A stretch of 64,000 nt of DNA. It comes from Candidatus Symbiopectobacterium sp. 'North America'. GTDB lineage: Bacteria; Pseudomonadota; Gammaproteobacteria; Enterobacterales; Enterobacteriaceae. The position numbers and the translations under genes were made by a program. Where the stretch lies: NCBI RefSeq assembly GCF_015762685.1, contig NZ_PEHF01000066.1, forward strand, positions 35,182 through 99,181. Reading direction: 5' to 3'. The notes beneath the pieces were generated by a model, which ran no database searches, was not told the DNA's origin, and saw only the letters and a program-made list of their open reading frames with translations. The first letter of the stretch is position 1, and each line of letters begins with the position of its first letter. Below are positions 41,792-51,956 of the stretch, one piece after another.

Positions 41792-42548
41792 TTAACTCGT
41801 TTGCAATAATTTCTTCAAATTCCTTGGCGAAACACCAATCACTTTTTTCACCTCATTGGAGAAATGAGAAAGTGATGCATATCCATGATTCATTGCGATA
41901 GTCGTTAAATTATTATCGCCATTAATCAATTCAAACAGTGTCTGCCCCAGACGCCAATCACGTAGCGCAGATTTTGCCGTATTGCCCAATGCGCGCCGCG
42001 ATAAACGTCGAAAATGAGAAACCGAGAGCCCATAACGAGCACGTTTGCGTCTGCAAACGCTGGGTGGAATTACTTCGATAAGAATCAAAAAGAAACTCAA
42101 CCAGGGCATACCATTCAGATTGTCTCAATACATTGGAAAAACACGCCAGGCCTTCCGTTCCCAACAACGCCTGATGCAGCAGCCAATATTCCAGCTCCTT
42201 TTGCTCAGGCTCGTTGCCGAGTGTCGTTGGCATGCTTGCCATCAGCGATCGTGGGCAGTGAGTACTTTCTTTATTCATTGATTTATCGATAAACACTTGC
42301 AGTTTCGCCAGTAACGTAAAATCAAGAAATAAACAATCTACTTCACCGTGCTCAACGGTAACTGTGGCCGGTGCGATGGCAAGCAAACGTCGCTGGTTGG
42401 CAGGGATTGTGCATTCCGCCGTATTTGCTTTGTCGCGAAAGCGAAGGTAACATTCTTGCCCATTGTTCTGTGCCAGTAATAAAGCATACTGAGAGAACTG
42501 ATATTCCTCGCCAACATTAAGCTGACGGTATTGCCCCATATCTTCCAT
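41792..42548 (-). pseudogene. invF: AraC-family T3SS activator InvF, frameshifted
   Basis: In Salmonella InvF with SicA activates effector and translocator genes. The N-terminal half from ATG 42548 is open (MGQYRQLNVGEEYQF, FLDFTLLAKLQVFIDKSMN, YALVEFLFDSYRS). Near 42050 a frameshift separates it from the DNA-binding half: RYGLSVSHFRRLSRRALGNTAKSALRDWRLGQTLFELINGDNNLTTIAMNHGYASLSHFSNEVKKVIGVSPRNLKKL, two AraC-type helix-turn-helix units. The truncated product has no DNA-binding domain. It ends five bases before invG starts and is first gene of the inv operon. Confidence 0.88.
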
Positions 42549-42841
42549 TGATTAGCTCTTTTGCATCCAAACGTTCGATGCAGTATAAAGTCTCGCCAAT
42601 GGCATTCCTGATGAGATAATAATGGCTGGCCTTCCTGCTTCCGGCACCGCCATCAACTTATAGGAGGGAATAGCTTTTTTTATATTTTATTTCATAAAGA
42701 TAATTAAAGTTAAATGAACATAATCCGAATCAACATTGACAGGATTAAAGATAATGACAGCGGACGCGGTGCACGTAAAAAACGCTTTTTTTATAGCAGG
42801 CCCAACGTCATACGTGGAAAGGCAGTACTCACGCCGCCGTA

Positions 42842-43177
42842 TTAGCGAGCTTCCGGTACCACCATGTAGATGAAAGAGGTGACGATCTCTCCCTCTTTTG
42901 TCGTGACGTCTACCGGCACCCTGACATACTCCTCACCTTCAAATTCATCAAGCGCATCCCAATGCTCTGCCAGGCGCGCAGAGTAAAACAGATATCCCTC
43001 AACGCGGTTTCCGGTGTTATCGAGAACGATCCCCGGATACCCCATACCGGCCCCCCACGCTGCATCAAGCAGCGAACCTGATACGGAGCCGTGCACCCAG
43101 GAGCCGCCTATCGATTCCAATAGATGCGCATTTTCATCCCCTGGCATCAGCGTGCCGTATACAAAGAGACTGTCCAT
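42842..43177 (-). CDS. Gamma-glutamylcyclotransferase-like (AIG2/YtfP family) protein
   Basis: Small cytoplasmic protein of 111 residues with the family start FVYGTLMPG (substrate-binding YGTL loop), WDALDEFEGEEYVRVPV, where the conserved Glu (EFEG) is the catalytic acid of GGCT-like enzymes, and VEGYLFY. The substrate in bacteria is uncertain; it may act on gamma-glutamyl amines. It lies alone between invF and a divergent diguanylate cyclase gene. It is intact and marks the outer edge of the secretion island. Confidence 0.85.
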   Translation of the reverse strand: MDSLFVYGTLMPGDENAHLLESIGGSWVHGSVSGSLLDAAWGAGMGYPGIVLDNTGNRVEGYLFYSARLAEHWDALDEFEGEEYVRVPVDVTTKEGEIVTSFIYMVVPEAR

Positions 43178-43450
43178 ACTGCTCCTATCCTGTTAACAAT
43201 GATGTATCCAGCTCCGATGGCGAGGAGCGTCGCATGACGTTTAACGTAACGCAGCAGAGGGATCATTATCAATATTGCCGATGAGCGAACCCGCACTCCC
43301 TCAAAGCAGTCCATTGATCTAGAGGCAAGGTTGTCTCTGTAATATTTCTAAATCCATTTCATCAATACCAGATACTTTCTCCTCTCCGTAACGTGTATTC
43401 TTATTCTATTGCGCCAATTGCCTGCATACATTTTGGACGTACCGATAATA

Positions 43451-44803
43451 ATGAAAAATGATGAAGAAAAACCATTGGGCTTCGACGAGGTCGATGTAAA
43501 CCATCTCTTTGAATTTCTCCATCACAACTCTGATTGGGTATGGGAAGTCGACGCACAGGGCCGTTATACCTGGGCCTCTGAGGTGGTCACCGAACTACTG
43601 GGATTTACCCCGCAAGAAATGATAGGCAAAACTCCGTTTGATTTTATGCCGCCGGGTGAAGCAGAACGGGTTGGGCAAACATTCGGTGAAATTGTTGCGG
43701 CCAAAAGACCTTTCTCTGGCTTGGTGAATCGCAATCAACGGGCTGATGGCCGAATTGTGGTTCTGGAAACCAGCGGCATTCCTTTGTTTGGTCCCGACGG
43801 TGAGTTGCGCGGTTATCGCGGCGTTGATCGCAATATATCAACGCTCGGTGAACGGGTTTTGCAGTTGGAAACCATCTATGACACCACGCCCGTTGCACTC
43901 TGCATGATCGATCGTGCGGGTCGCCTTGTGATGTCCAACAAGGCCATGATGCGTTTGCTGAATCACAGCGACGAGCCTGCGTCAGAACTCCATGTATCAA
44001 CCATGATGCCCGATTGTTGGTCCCAATTTGAAACCGATTTCACACTGGCCGACAAAGGGTGGGATATCCCTAGCCGTGAGGTTACCTGCCTCGATCGCTG
44101 CTATTACACCCAGCCAGTGCCAGTGCGGGATGCCAGTGAGAACGTGGTGGGGCTTTCCGTCACCTGGGTTGATATAACCCGACGCAGTCAGGCAGAGCAA
44201 AAGCTCGCCGACGCCAATAAAGTACTGCAACAATATGCGCAACACCACCACCTTACCGGGCTGTTTAACCTCCGTAAGATGGACAAATGCTTGATTGAAG
44301 AAATAACCCGCACCCTACAGAAACGCATCCCACTCTCGGTGTGTCTCGCTGATATCGACTTTTTTAAACACTACAACGATACGTTTGGCCATCAGGCAGG
44401 CGATGACTGCCTACGCACGGTAGCAAAAACGCTGCTTTCTTCCCGGTTGCGCAGCGACGATAACGTTAGCCGCTACGGCGGCGAAGAGTTTCTGGTGATT
44501 TTACCGCATACCGACAAGGCGGGAGCGGTAACCGTTGCCGAGCGCCTGCGGGAAAACATTCATGCACTGCGATTACCGCACAGCGCCAGCGCGACGGGTT
44601 ACCTTACTATCAGCATCGGCGTTGCAACGCTCAACAGCGATCAGACCAGCCCAGAAGACAGGCCGCTGCATATGATTGCCAGCGGACTGATTCACCATGC
44701 GGATACCGCACTTTACGCGGCCAAAAACCAAGGGAGAAACCGGGTGGTCGCCGCCCCGGATGACGATCAACGAGACGCGCCCCGTCATCCCCTCATTTGG
44801 TGA
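43451..44803 (+). CDS. PAS-PAS-GGDEF diguanylate cyclase
   Basis: Cytoplasmic c-di-GMP synthase. From ATG 43451 there are two PAS domains (about residues 20-140: WVWEVDAQGRYTWASEVVTELLGFTPQEMIGKTPFD; and 145-260: DTTPVALCMIDRAGRLVMSNKAMMRLL) and a GGDEF domain (about 275-440). The active-site motif is RYGGEEFLVILP, with metal-binding LADIDFFKHYNDTFGHQAGDDCL. The entry motif HLTGLFNLRKMDKCL is slightly unusual (commonly DxLTGLxNRR). No transmembrane segment. I see no RxxD inhibitory site before GGEEF. Intact, so probably active; signal unknown. Confidence 0.9.
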   Translation: MKNDEEKPLGFDEVDVNHLFEFLHHNSDWVWEVDAQGRYTWASEVVTELLGFTPQEMIGKTPFDFMPPGEAERVGQTFGEIVAAKRPFSGLVNRNQRADGRIVVLETSGIPLFGPDGELRGYRGVDRNISTLGERVLQLETIYDTTPVALCMIDRAGRLVMSNKAMMRLLNHSDEPASELHVSTMMPDCWSQFETDFTLADKGWDIPSREVTCLDRCYYTQPVPVRDASENVVGLSVTWVDITRRSQAEQKLADANKVLQQYAQHHHLTGLFNLRKMDKCLIEEITRTLQKRIPLSVCLADIDFFKHYNDTFGHQAGDDCLRTVAKTLLSSRLRSDDNVSRYGGEEFLVILPHTDKAGAVTVAERLRENIHALRLPHSASATGYLTISIGVATLNSDQTSPEDRPLHMIASGLIHHADTALYAAKNQGRNRVVAAPDDDQRDAPRHPLIW

Positions 44804-44908
44804 TACACATGCAAGACCAAAGGTAGTGATAACTTCACTTGAAGCGGAGTAACGATATCTGCTAACAATGAGGGTCCTGCACGCAAATCATAATAAGGTA
44901 ACCTCAAG

Positions 44909-45238
44909 ATGCACATGGCAAATATTCCGTTTGGTATCACCGATTGGTCACTGATTGAACCGACAACGCACAGCGGCGACGTCGGTCATGCACTATGGCG
45001 TACACAGCATTTCGGCGATATTCGCGTAAGAATGGTGGAGTACTCCGCGGGATACATTGCGGATCACTGGTGTAAAAAAGGTCATGTTCTTCTTTGCCTT
45101 GAAGGCGGGCTGCTCACCGAACTGGATGACGGCAGAACCTTTACCTTAACGCCCGGCGTTAGCTATCAAGTCGCAGACCAGGCAGAAGCACATCGCTCTA
45201 CATTCCCCAAAGGCGCCAAGCTGTTTATTGTTGACTGA
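44909..45238 (+). CDS. DHCW-motif cupin fold protein
   Basis: Single cupin domain, about 109 residues, containing the signature ADHWCKKGHVLLCLEGGL (the DHCW/DHWC-type motif) and VSYQVADQAEAHRSTFPKGAKLFIVD. The function of this family is unknown; cupins often bind a metal ion through such His/Cys positions. Start at ATG 44909 or the internal ATG 44915; AAGGTAA lies upstream. It follows the diguanylate cyclase by about 105 bases, with a terminator at 45351. Intact. Confidence 0.8.
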   Translation: MHMANIPFGITDWSLIEPTTHSGDVGHALWRTQHFGDIRVRMVEYSAGYIADHWCKKGHVLLCLEGGLLTELDDGRTFTLTPGVSYQVADQAEAHRSTFPKGAKLFIVD

Positions 45239-45539
45239 AAACGCAGACAGTGTGTTGTGTGGCGCTGAATACAGAGCCGACCGAGAAGGTAATCTCGGTA
45301 CAGGAAATACATGCGCAAATTAAAGATTAATCTACACTAACCAAGAAAGAGCCAGCGTGAGTACGCTGGCATTTTTATGGGGGAAGATAATAGAATTGTT
45401 CACATCTATAACGTACTTTAAATAATAAATGCATCATCAAAGGAAGGGAGAAAATAGCCCACACCCTCAGTTAGGATTATTCTTTATAACGATGAAATAA
45501 ATATGATGCCTATAGTTCATTTTTTGAATGGAGTCAAAA
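45239..45539. other. Intergenic region with terminator, AT-rich toward the effector gene
   Basis: No gene seen. It contains the rho-independent terminator of the cupin transcript (45351-45376). From 45400 it becomes AT-rich and provides the promoter region and GGAG Shine-Dalgarno of the effector-like gene. Confidence 0.5.
45351..45376 (+). terminator. Rho-independent terminator after the cupin gene
   Basis: GCCAGCGT-GAGT-ACGCTGGC followed by ATTTTT. An eight-pair stem with a four-base loop, about 110 bases after the stop codon at 45238. Confidence 0.85.
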
Positions 45540-48486
45540 ATGCCTATTTCATTTATACAGCATCGTCTATCGACAGCATGTTATTATGATAAATTTTGCA
45601 AGAATAAGCATGAGAAAGCTTTAGAATCAATTAATTCAAATCCCTCTGTAAATGTTCACGATTTTAGCTCAAAAATTAGCCATGTAGAAAACTCACCGAG
45701 AATATTTAGCCCATCATCAACCCCATTTTTCGCCCGAAGAAGTGCAATGGCAACTACCATTCAACTCGTGCTGTTGTTTAATTATTTAAATCGAGCTGAT
45801 GCCACCTCTTTTGCTTATAAAGAGAATTCATTGTCAATTGTGGACAATGACACCTCGCTTACTAAACGTAATCATTTTATTGAAAATTATCCGGCTGCTA
45901 TGTCTCTTGCTGACGACGGGCATGTTTCCTCTCAGTCTTTATGGCTGACAGAACGAGAACAGGGAGGGATATCATATGCTAATAGCAGTAGCACGATTTT
46001 CATCAATGAGAATAGTCACATCCTTTGTGATGATCAAAAAAAGAATGCACTGATTTCGGCCATTAAACACTATCTGGTGTCTGATGGGCAATTAAGCATC
46101 GAGGAAGGTCATGACTTTGAACTGTCATTGAAAAAATGGGCAAAAACCGGTCCTCTTTTTATTACTCCACTGGTGGAGAGTACAGATCGAATAAAGCGAG
46201 CATTGATGCCTGAGTACGATCCTCGAACCGCAGAACATATAAAAGAACACTGCGCCTTTGAGGAAGAAATACTCAATCCTAACGGCGAGAATGAAGAAAA
46301 AATGCTTTTATTTCAATCTTATAGAGCGGAGAACCCCTTTATGATGATACTGAGGGAGGCCCCTCGCCCGAAGCTCGGGGCGCCGCCGAGGGATTAAATA
46401 TTGTGACGGATCTGCTGACGCTGGGGATAAAACCGTTAATTGGTAAGCTCATTGCGAATGCAAAACGCCGTGAGTACTATAAAAATCACGGTGATAAAAT
46501 TTGTGCTGAACGCTTTCGTCGACTAAATATTGCTGAGATAGCAACATCTCTTGATGTTGATAGTATCGCATTCAAATTCCGCGGCGTTGCCCGTAACGTG
46601 AAACCGACTGAATTGCTGCATACCATTCCGGGTCAGAAAAGAGCAGCTTATTATGTTCAGAATCCACAAAACGGGATAAAAAAAGAAATCTTAATTAAAC
46701 TTCAGCCGGGTAATACCGCTATTCATACTGAAGGATGAGAGATCTTCCTGAAGCCGACAGAAAAACCCAATGAATTTATGACATATCACCCACATGCTGC
46801 AAAACCTGAGTTGCTACAAAGAAGAGTTATTGTTAATGAGGAGAGCCTCTCGTGGCGCTTTTCCGACACCTTCGACGCGACTAACCTTAATATTGAAGTG
46901 CGAGAAGGGAAACAGCAAATACAGTTATATGGAGAATATTATGTTCTTAACAAAAATGGAGAAGGGAAATTTGAGATAGTGGTGCAGAAAATGTCTGGAG
47001 CCCCAAATTTTTTCCAGTATGCCATGAACCATTATCTAAAACCTGGCACTTGAGTGTGCATAACCGTCATTCTGTTTTTACTCGTGAACAGGAAAATATT
47101 ATTAATACCATCCGAGTTGAACAAGACAGGAACTTCAACTATATTCCATATGTCAATAATAACTCACAGTATTACGGCTCGGGGAAAATTTATCGCGCAG
47201 AAAAAGTTGGCGATGACTCACATTATTCCTGGGGACGATATATTGAAATGAATGGGGAAATTGTACCGGTGAAAGAAGTCGTCTCTCCCGGGCGAGGCGT
47301 TCATTATGAGGTGTATAATAGTAATTATCCTGATAAAGAACATCATTTGGTATCCTGGGACGGTAGACGCTGGGTATTTGAGCGTCCAACGTCTGTTCAT
47401 GTGTCAAGTTCGCTTGAAACGCAGATTACCTCAGATATGTTTACTCATAATATTGATGTAACGCATCTCTCTTCTCCGGATAAGAATGGGTTGCGATGGG
47501 ATGAAAACAACAATAGTTATTTGAATGTCAAAAACCAGTTTATTCGTGTGAAAAAGGTAGGCAATAACCGTTTTCTGCTGATTAAAACGGTGCATGACCC
47601 CAAGATGGTTCTTCGACTCAAGAATAATCAGTTTTACAAGGAAAATCTTACCGAAAGGCTGGATAATATATTGAAAGTTGGGTTGAGTGGTAAAGAAAGA
47701 AAAACGGCACTCAATTTACTCAAGGATGTCGATGGTTATACTGAATCTTCAGCACGAGAATTACTCTCTGAGTATAATTTTAATAAGAGTGGAGTCCTCA
47801 GTGATTATTCATTTGCATTGGAAATTAAGAGCACAGGGAAACCAACCTTGTGGTCTAAAATATTCAAGAAAAATAAACCATTAAATAATATTTCTTCACA
47901 GTCCCAGCCAGCAGGGAGGGCGAAGTTAAACTTACCAAACAATAAAGCTGGTTTTAATTTAGGAGATAAGATAGGCGAGGGTGTATTTGGAGAGATTTTT
48001 GTTGATGCGGATGATAATAGATATCTTATCAAATTATATAAATCACCTAGCCATCTCGTGGCTGAAAAAATAGCCAAACATGAGACCGAGATGTTTTAGC
48101 GATATTATGGTGAAGAGGCTGCAATGCACTTTGTCAATGATAAAGGGAACTCCTGTGTCAGAATGTATAGAATTCCTGGTCAAACACTGAGTTCTATACC
48201 ACGAGGAACATTACCCCATGATGCGGATGTGAAATTTGTCGATATGATAGAGAGGTTGAACAGCCTCGGCATCATACACCAAGATCTTCATTCTCAAAAT
48301 ATACTACGGGATTCTACGTCAGAGTCATTTTTCCCTATAGATATAGGTAATGTAAAAGATAAATATTTCAATGCTGATGTCAGTGGAAAACAAAAAATGA
48401 ATGCGAAAGGCATATCAGATTTTGATAGAATTTTGAACGATATAGCTTGGAAGAAAAAAAAGATCCTCATCGAGAATAGAGAGTGA
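45540..48486 (+). pseudogene. Large effector-like protein with C-terminal OspG/NleH-type kinase, broken
   Basis: One gene of about 980 codons, seen in five pieces. From ATG 45540 (GGAG upstream) the first piece (about 285 codons) ends after a frameshift near 46350. The next is stopped by TGA at 46736-46738, continues in frame, and shifts again near 47040. The last is stopped by TAG at 48097-48099 inside the kinase and resumes in frame to 48486. The C-terminal 190 residues match OspG in order: LGDKIGEGVFGEIFVDADDN (Gly loop), YLIKLYK (Lys), ETEMF-stop-RYYGEEAA, VRMYRIPGQTLSSI, IIHQDLHSQNIL (HxD) and FFPIDIGN. The N-terminal 790 residues are unrecognised. Probably a type III effector. Confidence 0.75.
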
Positions 48487-48959
48487 AAACAATTAGTTGA
48501 TGGCAAATAAAAAACGGCGCGCAAGCACTGGTTTCAGACATATGACAAAGCACATTGTTAGGTTAAGTCCGGCGTTTGGGCATAGCAGCATAAGTCACCG
48601 ACAAATTTTCCCAGAACAAATTTGAACAGTGCTTGCGTTGACCAGTAGGCTTGGCCACAGGGGTATACCCTATAATATCCAAGTCAGATCTGCCGAGAAG
48701 CACAGAGTGCCTAAAAGGGTTTATCAGTAATCTTACCAACGGATTAACACTGTTTTTTTGGTATAGGGAATGTGTTACACCAATGCTACCTTAATGCCGG
48801 GTGCAATCAGTACCGTTCCCAACAGTTTATCTACCAACTTTTACGCTTTTTCCAATGCACGACGTACCGGCCCGCTTTGGAACACAGAACCAGCAGGGGC
48901 CACCATACCGCAACCAGGGATTGTTCTGCCACTACTGCGGCACGCAGCTCAACCATCAC
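48487..48959. other. Intergenic region with a possible unrecognised gene remnant
   Basis: No intact gene. On the minus strand, 48770-48950 reads as coding-like sequence (VRRALEKA-stop-KLVDKLLGTVLIAPG then IKVALV-stop), suggesting a gene remnant downstream of anfA that I cannot name. The part 48490-48770 shows nothing recognisable. No insertion-sequence ends were seen. Confidence 0.35.
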
Positions 48960-50564
48960 TCACGCCCTGTTGCGATAATGCTTATAGTTGAGGCGATACT
49001 TATCAAGCCGCAGCCCTAATGCGCGACGCGTGATATTAAGATGCTCCGCCGCCCGGGAGATATTTCCCTGAAACTGGGAGAGCGCTTCAACAATTAAATC
49101 GTACTCTATCTGGGAGACCCGCGCTTCCAACCCTTATTCTGCCACAAGGTGTTCCAGAATCTGCTGTAGCGACAAAGGAAGATGGTAGCTGTGAATAACA
49201 CCCTCATCGGATAACAATACCGCCCGTTCCATCACATTTTCCAACTCCCGGACGTTTCCCGGCCAGTCGTAATTAAGCAGCATATTCAGTGCAGGCGTGA
49301 CAATGGTCGGTACTTCCACGCCCTGATCTCGGGCAAAGCGGGCATTGAAGTAATCAGCCAAAATCAGAATGTCATTGCCCCGTTCACGCAGCGGCGTAAC
49401 GGTGATGGGAAACACGTTGAGACGGTAATAAAGGTCTTCACGAAACAGCCTCTTGTTCACCATTTCACTCAAATCGCGATGAGTGGCGGCCAGAATACGC
49501 ACATTGACATGAAGTGTGTCATTGCTGCCTACCCGCTCAAAACTGCGCTCCTGAATCACACGTAACAGCTTGGCCTGTGCCGATAACGATAACTCCCCGA
49601 CCTCATCAAGAAAAATGGTTCCGCCATTAGCTTCTTCAAAACGCCCAGCACGGCGCGATATCGCACCGGTAAATGCACCTTTTTCATGCCCAAACAACTC
49701 ACTTTCCAGCACGCTTTCCGGCAATGATGCACAGTTGAAGGTGATAAAAGGGCCTGTTGCACACAGGCTGCCATGGTGAATCGCCGCGGATACCCGTTCT
49801 TTGCCAACGTCGCTCTCCCCCAGAATCAATACTGTAGTACGCGCAGGGCTGACCTTGCGAATCAGCCGGTAAACCGACTGCATTGCCCGGGAATTGCCAA
49901 TAATATTTGCAGTACGCAGTGTATCTGTGGTTTGGTGATGCAAGGATGCCGCTAACAGCACTTTTTGATGCGCTTGTTCAAGCAGGTGCAATTCAACAGC
50001 CTGCGCGATAATTGCCGCAATCACTTTCAGCACTTCCAAATCCAGATAGCGCAGTTGCTGATTGTTATAGACCCGTTCGATGCCGATGGTTCCCATCACT
50101 TTGGAACTACGAATGATCGGCACACAGATAAAGGAAAACGCCCCGTCGCGAATTTTATCGAGACTGCCGGTTTTATTGAGAAATAAAGGATCGTCTGCCA
50201 CATGCGGCACAATCACCGGTTGGCGCGTTTCGATCACCTGTCCGGTGATCCCTTCCCCCGGCAGGTAGACGCCCTTTTCCACTTCTTGCGGAGAGAGTCC
50301 GTAACTTTCATGGATATAAATGCGATCGCTACTGGTGTCGTACAGCGTGATCATTGCGCGGATCACCTGCATGTGTTTTTGCATCAATTGCAGAACCAGT
50401 TTGAGGGTTTTGGAAAGATCGCCCTCGGTGCTCACCACTTTGCTGACTTCAGACAGCAGTGGCATCAGTTCTGAACAGCATTCACCCAATTTACAGCTGA
50501 AAGACAACGGTGTCTTTAAGGGTGACGGCATGTCAGTTACACCACGTTTTCTTTCCAGGCGCAT
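48960..50564 (-). pseudogene. anfA: Sigma-54-dependent activator AnfA of Fe-only nitrogenase, inactivated
   Basis: NifA-family activator of anf transcription. From the ATG at 50564 (GGGAGA upstream): a Cys-containing N-terminus (SFSCKLGECCSEL), a GAF domain (about 30-190: PGEGITGQVIETRQPVIVPHVADDPLFL), an AAA+ domain (about 225-450) with the sigma-54 loop GAFTGA and FLDEVGELS. Walker A reads GESDVGKERVS instead of the usual GESGVGKELVA. An in-frame TAA at 49134-49136 removes the Fis-type helix-turn-helix, still readable after it (ALSQFQGNISRAAEHLNITRR, to TGA at 48960). It is encoded just downstream of the anf genes and cannot bind DNA as truncated. Confidence 0.87.
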
Positions 50565-50818
50565 TATATCTCTCCCGACAAATCCCCATTCTTACGTAGC
50601 AGAGTGAATCACATCAGGTCAGAAGCATTGGGATCCTATGTCGCAGGCTCTTATGCACACTCCCGGTAAAAACCTGCAAAATCAGCGGCAATACAGGCAA
50701 AACGATATTTTTTAATTTATTGATAATTAAGGAAATAAAAACCAACTCTGCCCCAACAAACCAGCGAGATGTTCTGTTAAGAACATTCCTGTCCGATTTA
50801 GTACCTCAACGAACGTTT

Positions 50819-51460
50819 TCAGACATGCAGTGGCATCACCACGACACAAAATGTTTCATCAGCACGTGGCTCACTCACAATGCTGAATTGACGCGCATCA
50901 AGCGTGGCAAACCACTTCGGCAAATGATCGCAAATAATGTCCAGACGTCGAAATTGCTTTTGTTGCAGGAAGGGTTGTAATAACCGCCGCGAGGTATGCC
51001 CCTCACTACTGTTTGCCAGTGCTTCTATCAGATTGAAATGAAAATCCCCGATCTGTTTGCCCGGCTGAAAATACGTCTCAGGGTGGAGTGGCGCCACTGG
51101 CGAGGAGGTGTGGATACGCTCCGCGATACGATCGAGAAACGGAGCCGGTTTGCCACTGCCTCGCCACATGGTAATCCCCCTGCCATCAAGCCAGGCCAGT
51201 AACACCCCCTGAATCTCCCGCGCCACAATGTGACGACACTCGGGTAGCGCCTCCAGCATCGTCACGGTTTGCTGGCGCAAAACCGCCAATGACATTGACG
51301 CTGTTGACGGGAAAGGGACTTCACGAAAGCATTGCCAGCCAGAACGCGCTTCGACAAACAGCGTTGCCACACCGGACTGCCCGAGCGCTGTTATCATTCC
51401 CTGATGGTCGAGATACGCAGCGATGTAGAGCGGGGGTGCCCGGTCTTTATCAAAAGCCAT
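50819..51460 (-). CDS. anfO: Fe-only nitrogenase accessory protein AnfO
   Basis: Accessory protein found with anfHDGK; mutants in Azotobacter are reported to be impaired in diazotrophic growth with the Fe-only enzyme, but the biochemical role is unclear. It is 213 residues and contains the recognisable AnfO start IAAYLDHQGMITALGQSGVATLF, a mid-protein REIQGVLLAWLDGRGITMW and a C-terminal ALANSSEGHTSRRLLQPFLQQKQFRRLDIICDHLPKWF. No transmembrane segment. It overlaps the upstream FMN-binding-type gene by 11 bases, so it is the last gene of the anf operon. No internal stop. Confidence 0.8.
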   Translation of the reverse strand: MAFDKDRAPPLYIAAYLDHQGMITALGQSGVATLFVEARSGWQCFREVPFPSTASMSLAVLRQQTVTMLEALPECRHIVAREIQGVLLAWLDGRGITMWRGSGKPAPFLDRIAERIHTSSPVAPLHPETYFQPGKQIGDFHFNLIEALANSSEGHTSRRLLQPFLQQKQFRRLDIICDHLPKWFATLDARQFSIVSEPRADETFCVVVMPLHV

Positions 51461-51956
51461 GCTGCTTCCCCTTCATGGAGTCAATATTGATGCGTATCAC
51501 CAACGTGGCTTGCAGATTGGCTTCAGGGAACGCATAGTGGCGATCGGTGAAACCCGCCATTAATCGCTGCAAGATAGGGATTTTTTCCTGGTTATCGTTG
51601 ATGAATTGCGCTTTCCCCAAGCCAATCACCGTGCGATGCCGTGCCTCAAAATTACAGGCCAGCGCATCCTCTACCACGCAACCATAATGAGAAATAGCAA
51701 AACACAGGGTATTGTTACGTTTAAGTCGTTCAATCTTGCTGCCACTGCGCGCAGAGTGAAAGTAGAGCGCGGTGCCATCCCAAACATAGAAAACCGGCAC
51801 CAGAAAGGGTACATCATTATTAGCCAGCGCAATGTACATCACGCGCTCTTCGCGCAAAATGGCATCCATTACTGCGAGATCGGTGATCTCACGTTTATCT
51901 CGCCGCATGTGGTGATGGGAGAAATCGGCCAGAGCCGGATTAACAGGCGTATTCAT
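51450..51956 (-). CDS. Split-barrel flavin-binding protein (NimA/PNPOx-like), candidate Anf3
   Basis: 168 residues of the pyridoxamine-phosphate-oxidase-like split-barrel family. MRRDKREITDLAVMDAILREERVMYIALANNDVPFLVPVFYVWDGTALYFHSARSGSKIERLKRNNTLCFAI follows the NimA-like pattern for FMN or FAD binding. An N-terminal SHHHMRRD could ligate haem. In Azotobacter the Fe-only cluster includes anf3, a haem- and FAD-binding oxidase reported to protect the enzyme from oxygen, and position and fold agree with that; the identity is inference. It overlaps the upstream gene by four bases (ATGA type) and anfO downstream. Intact. Confidence 0.6.
   Translation of the reverse strand: MNTPVNPALADFSHHHMRRDKREITDLAVMDAILREERVMYIALANNDVPFLVPVFYVWDGTALYFHSARSGSKIERLKRNNTLCFAISHYGCVVEDALACNFEARHRTVIGLGKAQFINDNQEKIPILQRLMAGFTDRHYAFPEANLQATLVIRINIDSMKGKQHGF

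Noticed and set aside
48770..49019. Three overlapping plus-strand frames after the kinase gene
   Set aside because: They overlap each other and the antisense of the anfA 3' end, have no recognisable domains and no good ribosome binding sites.
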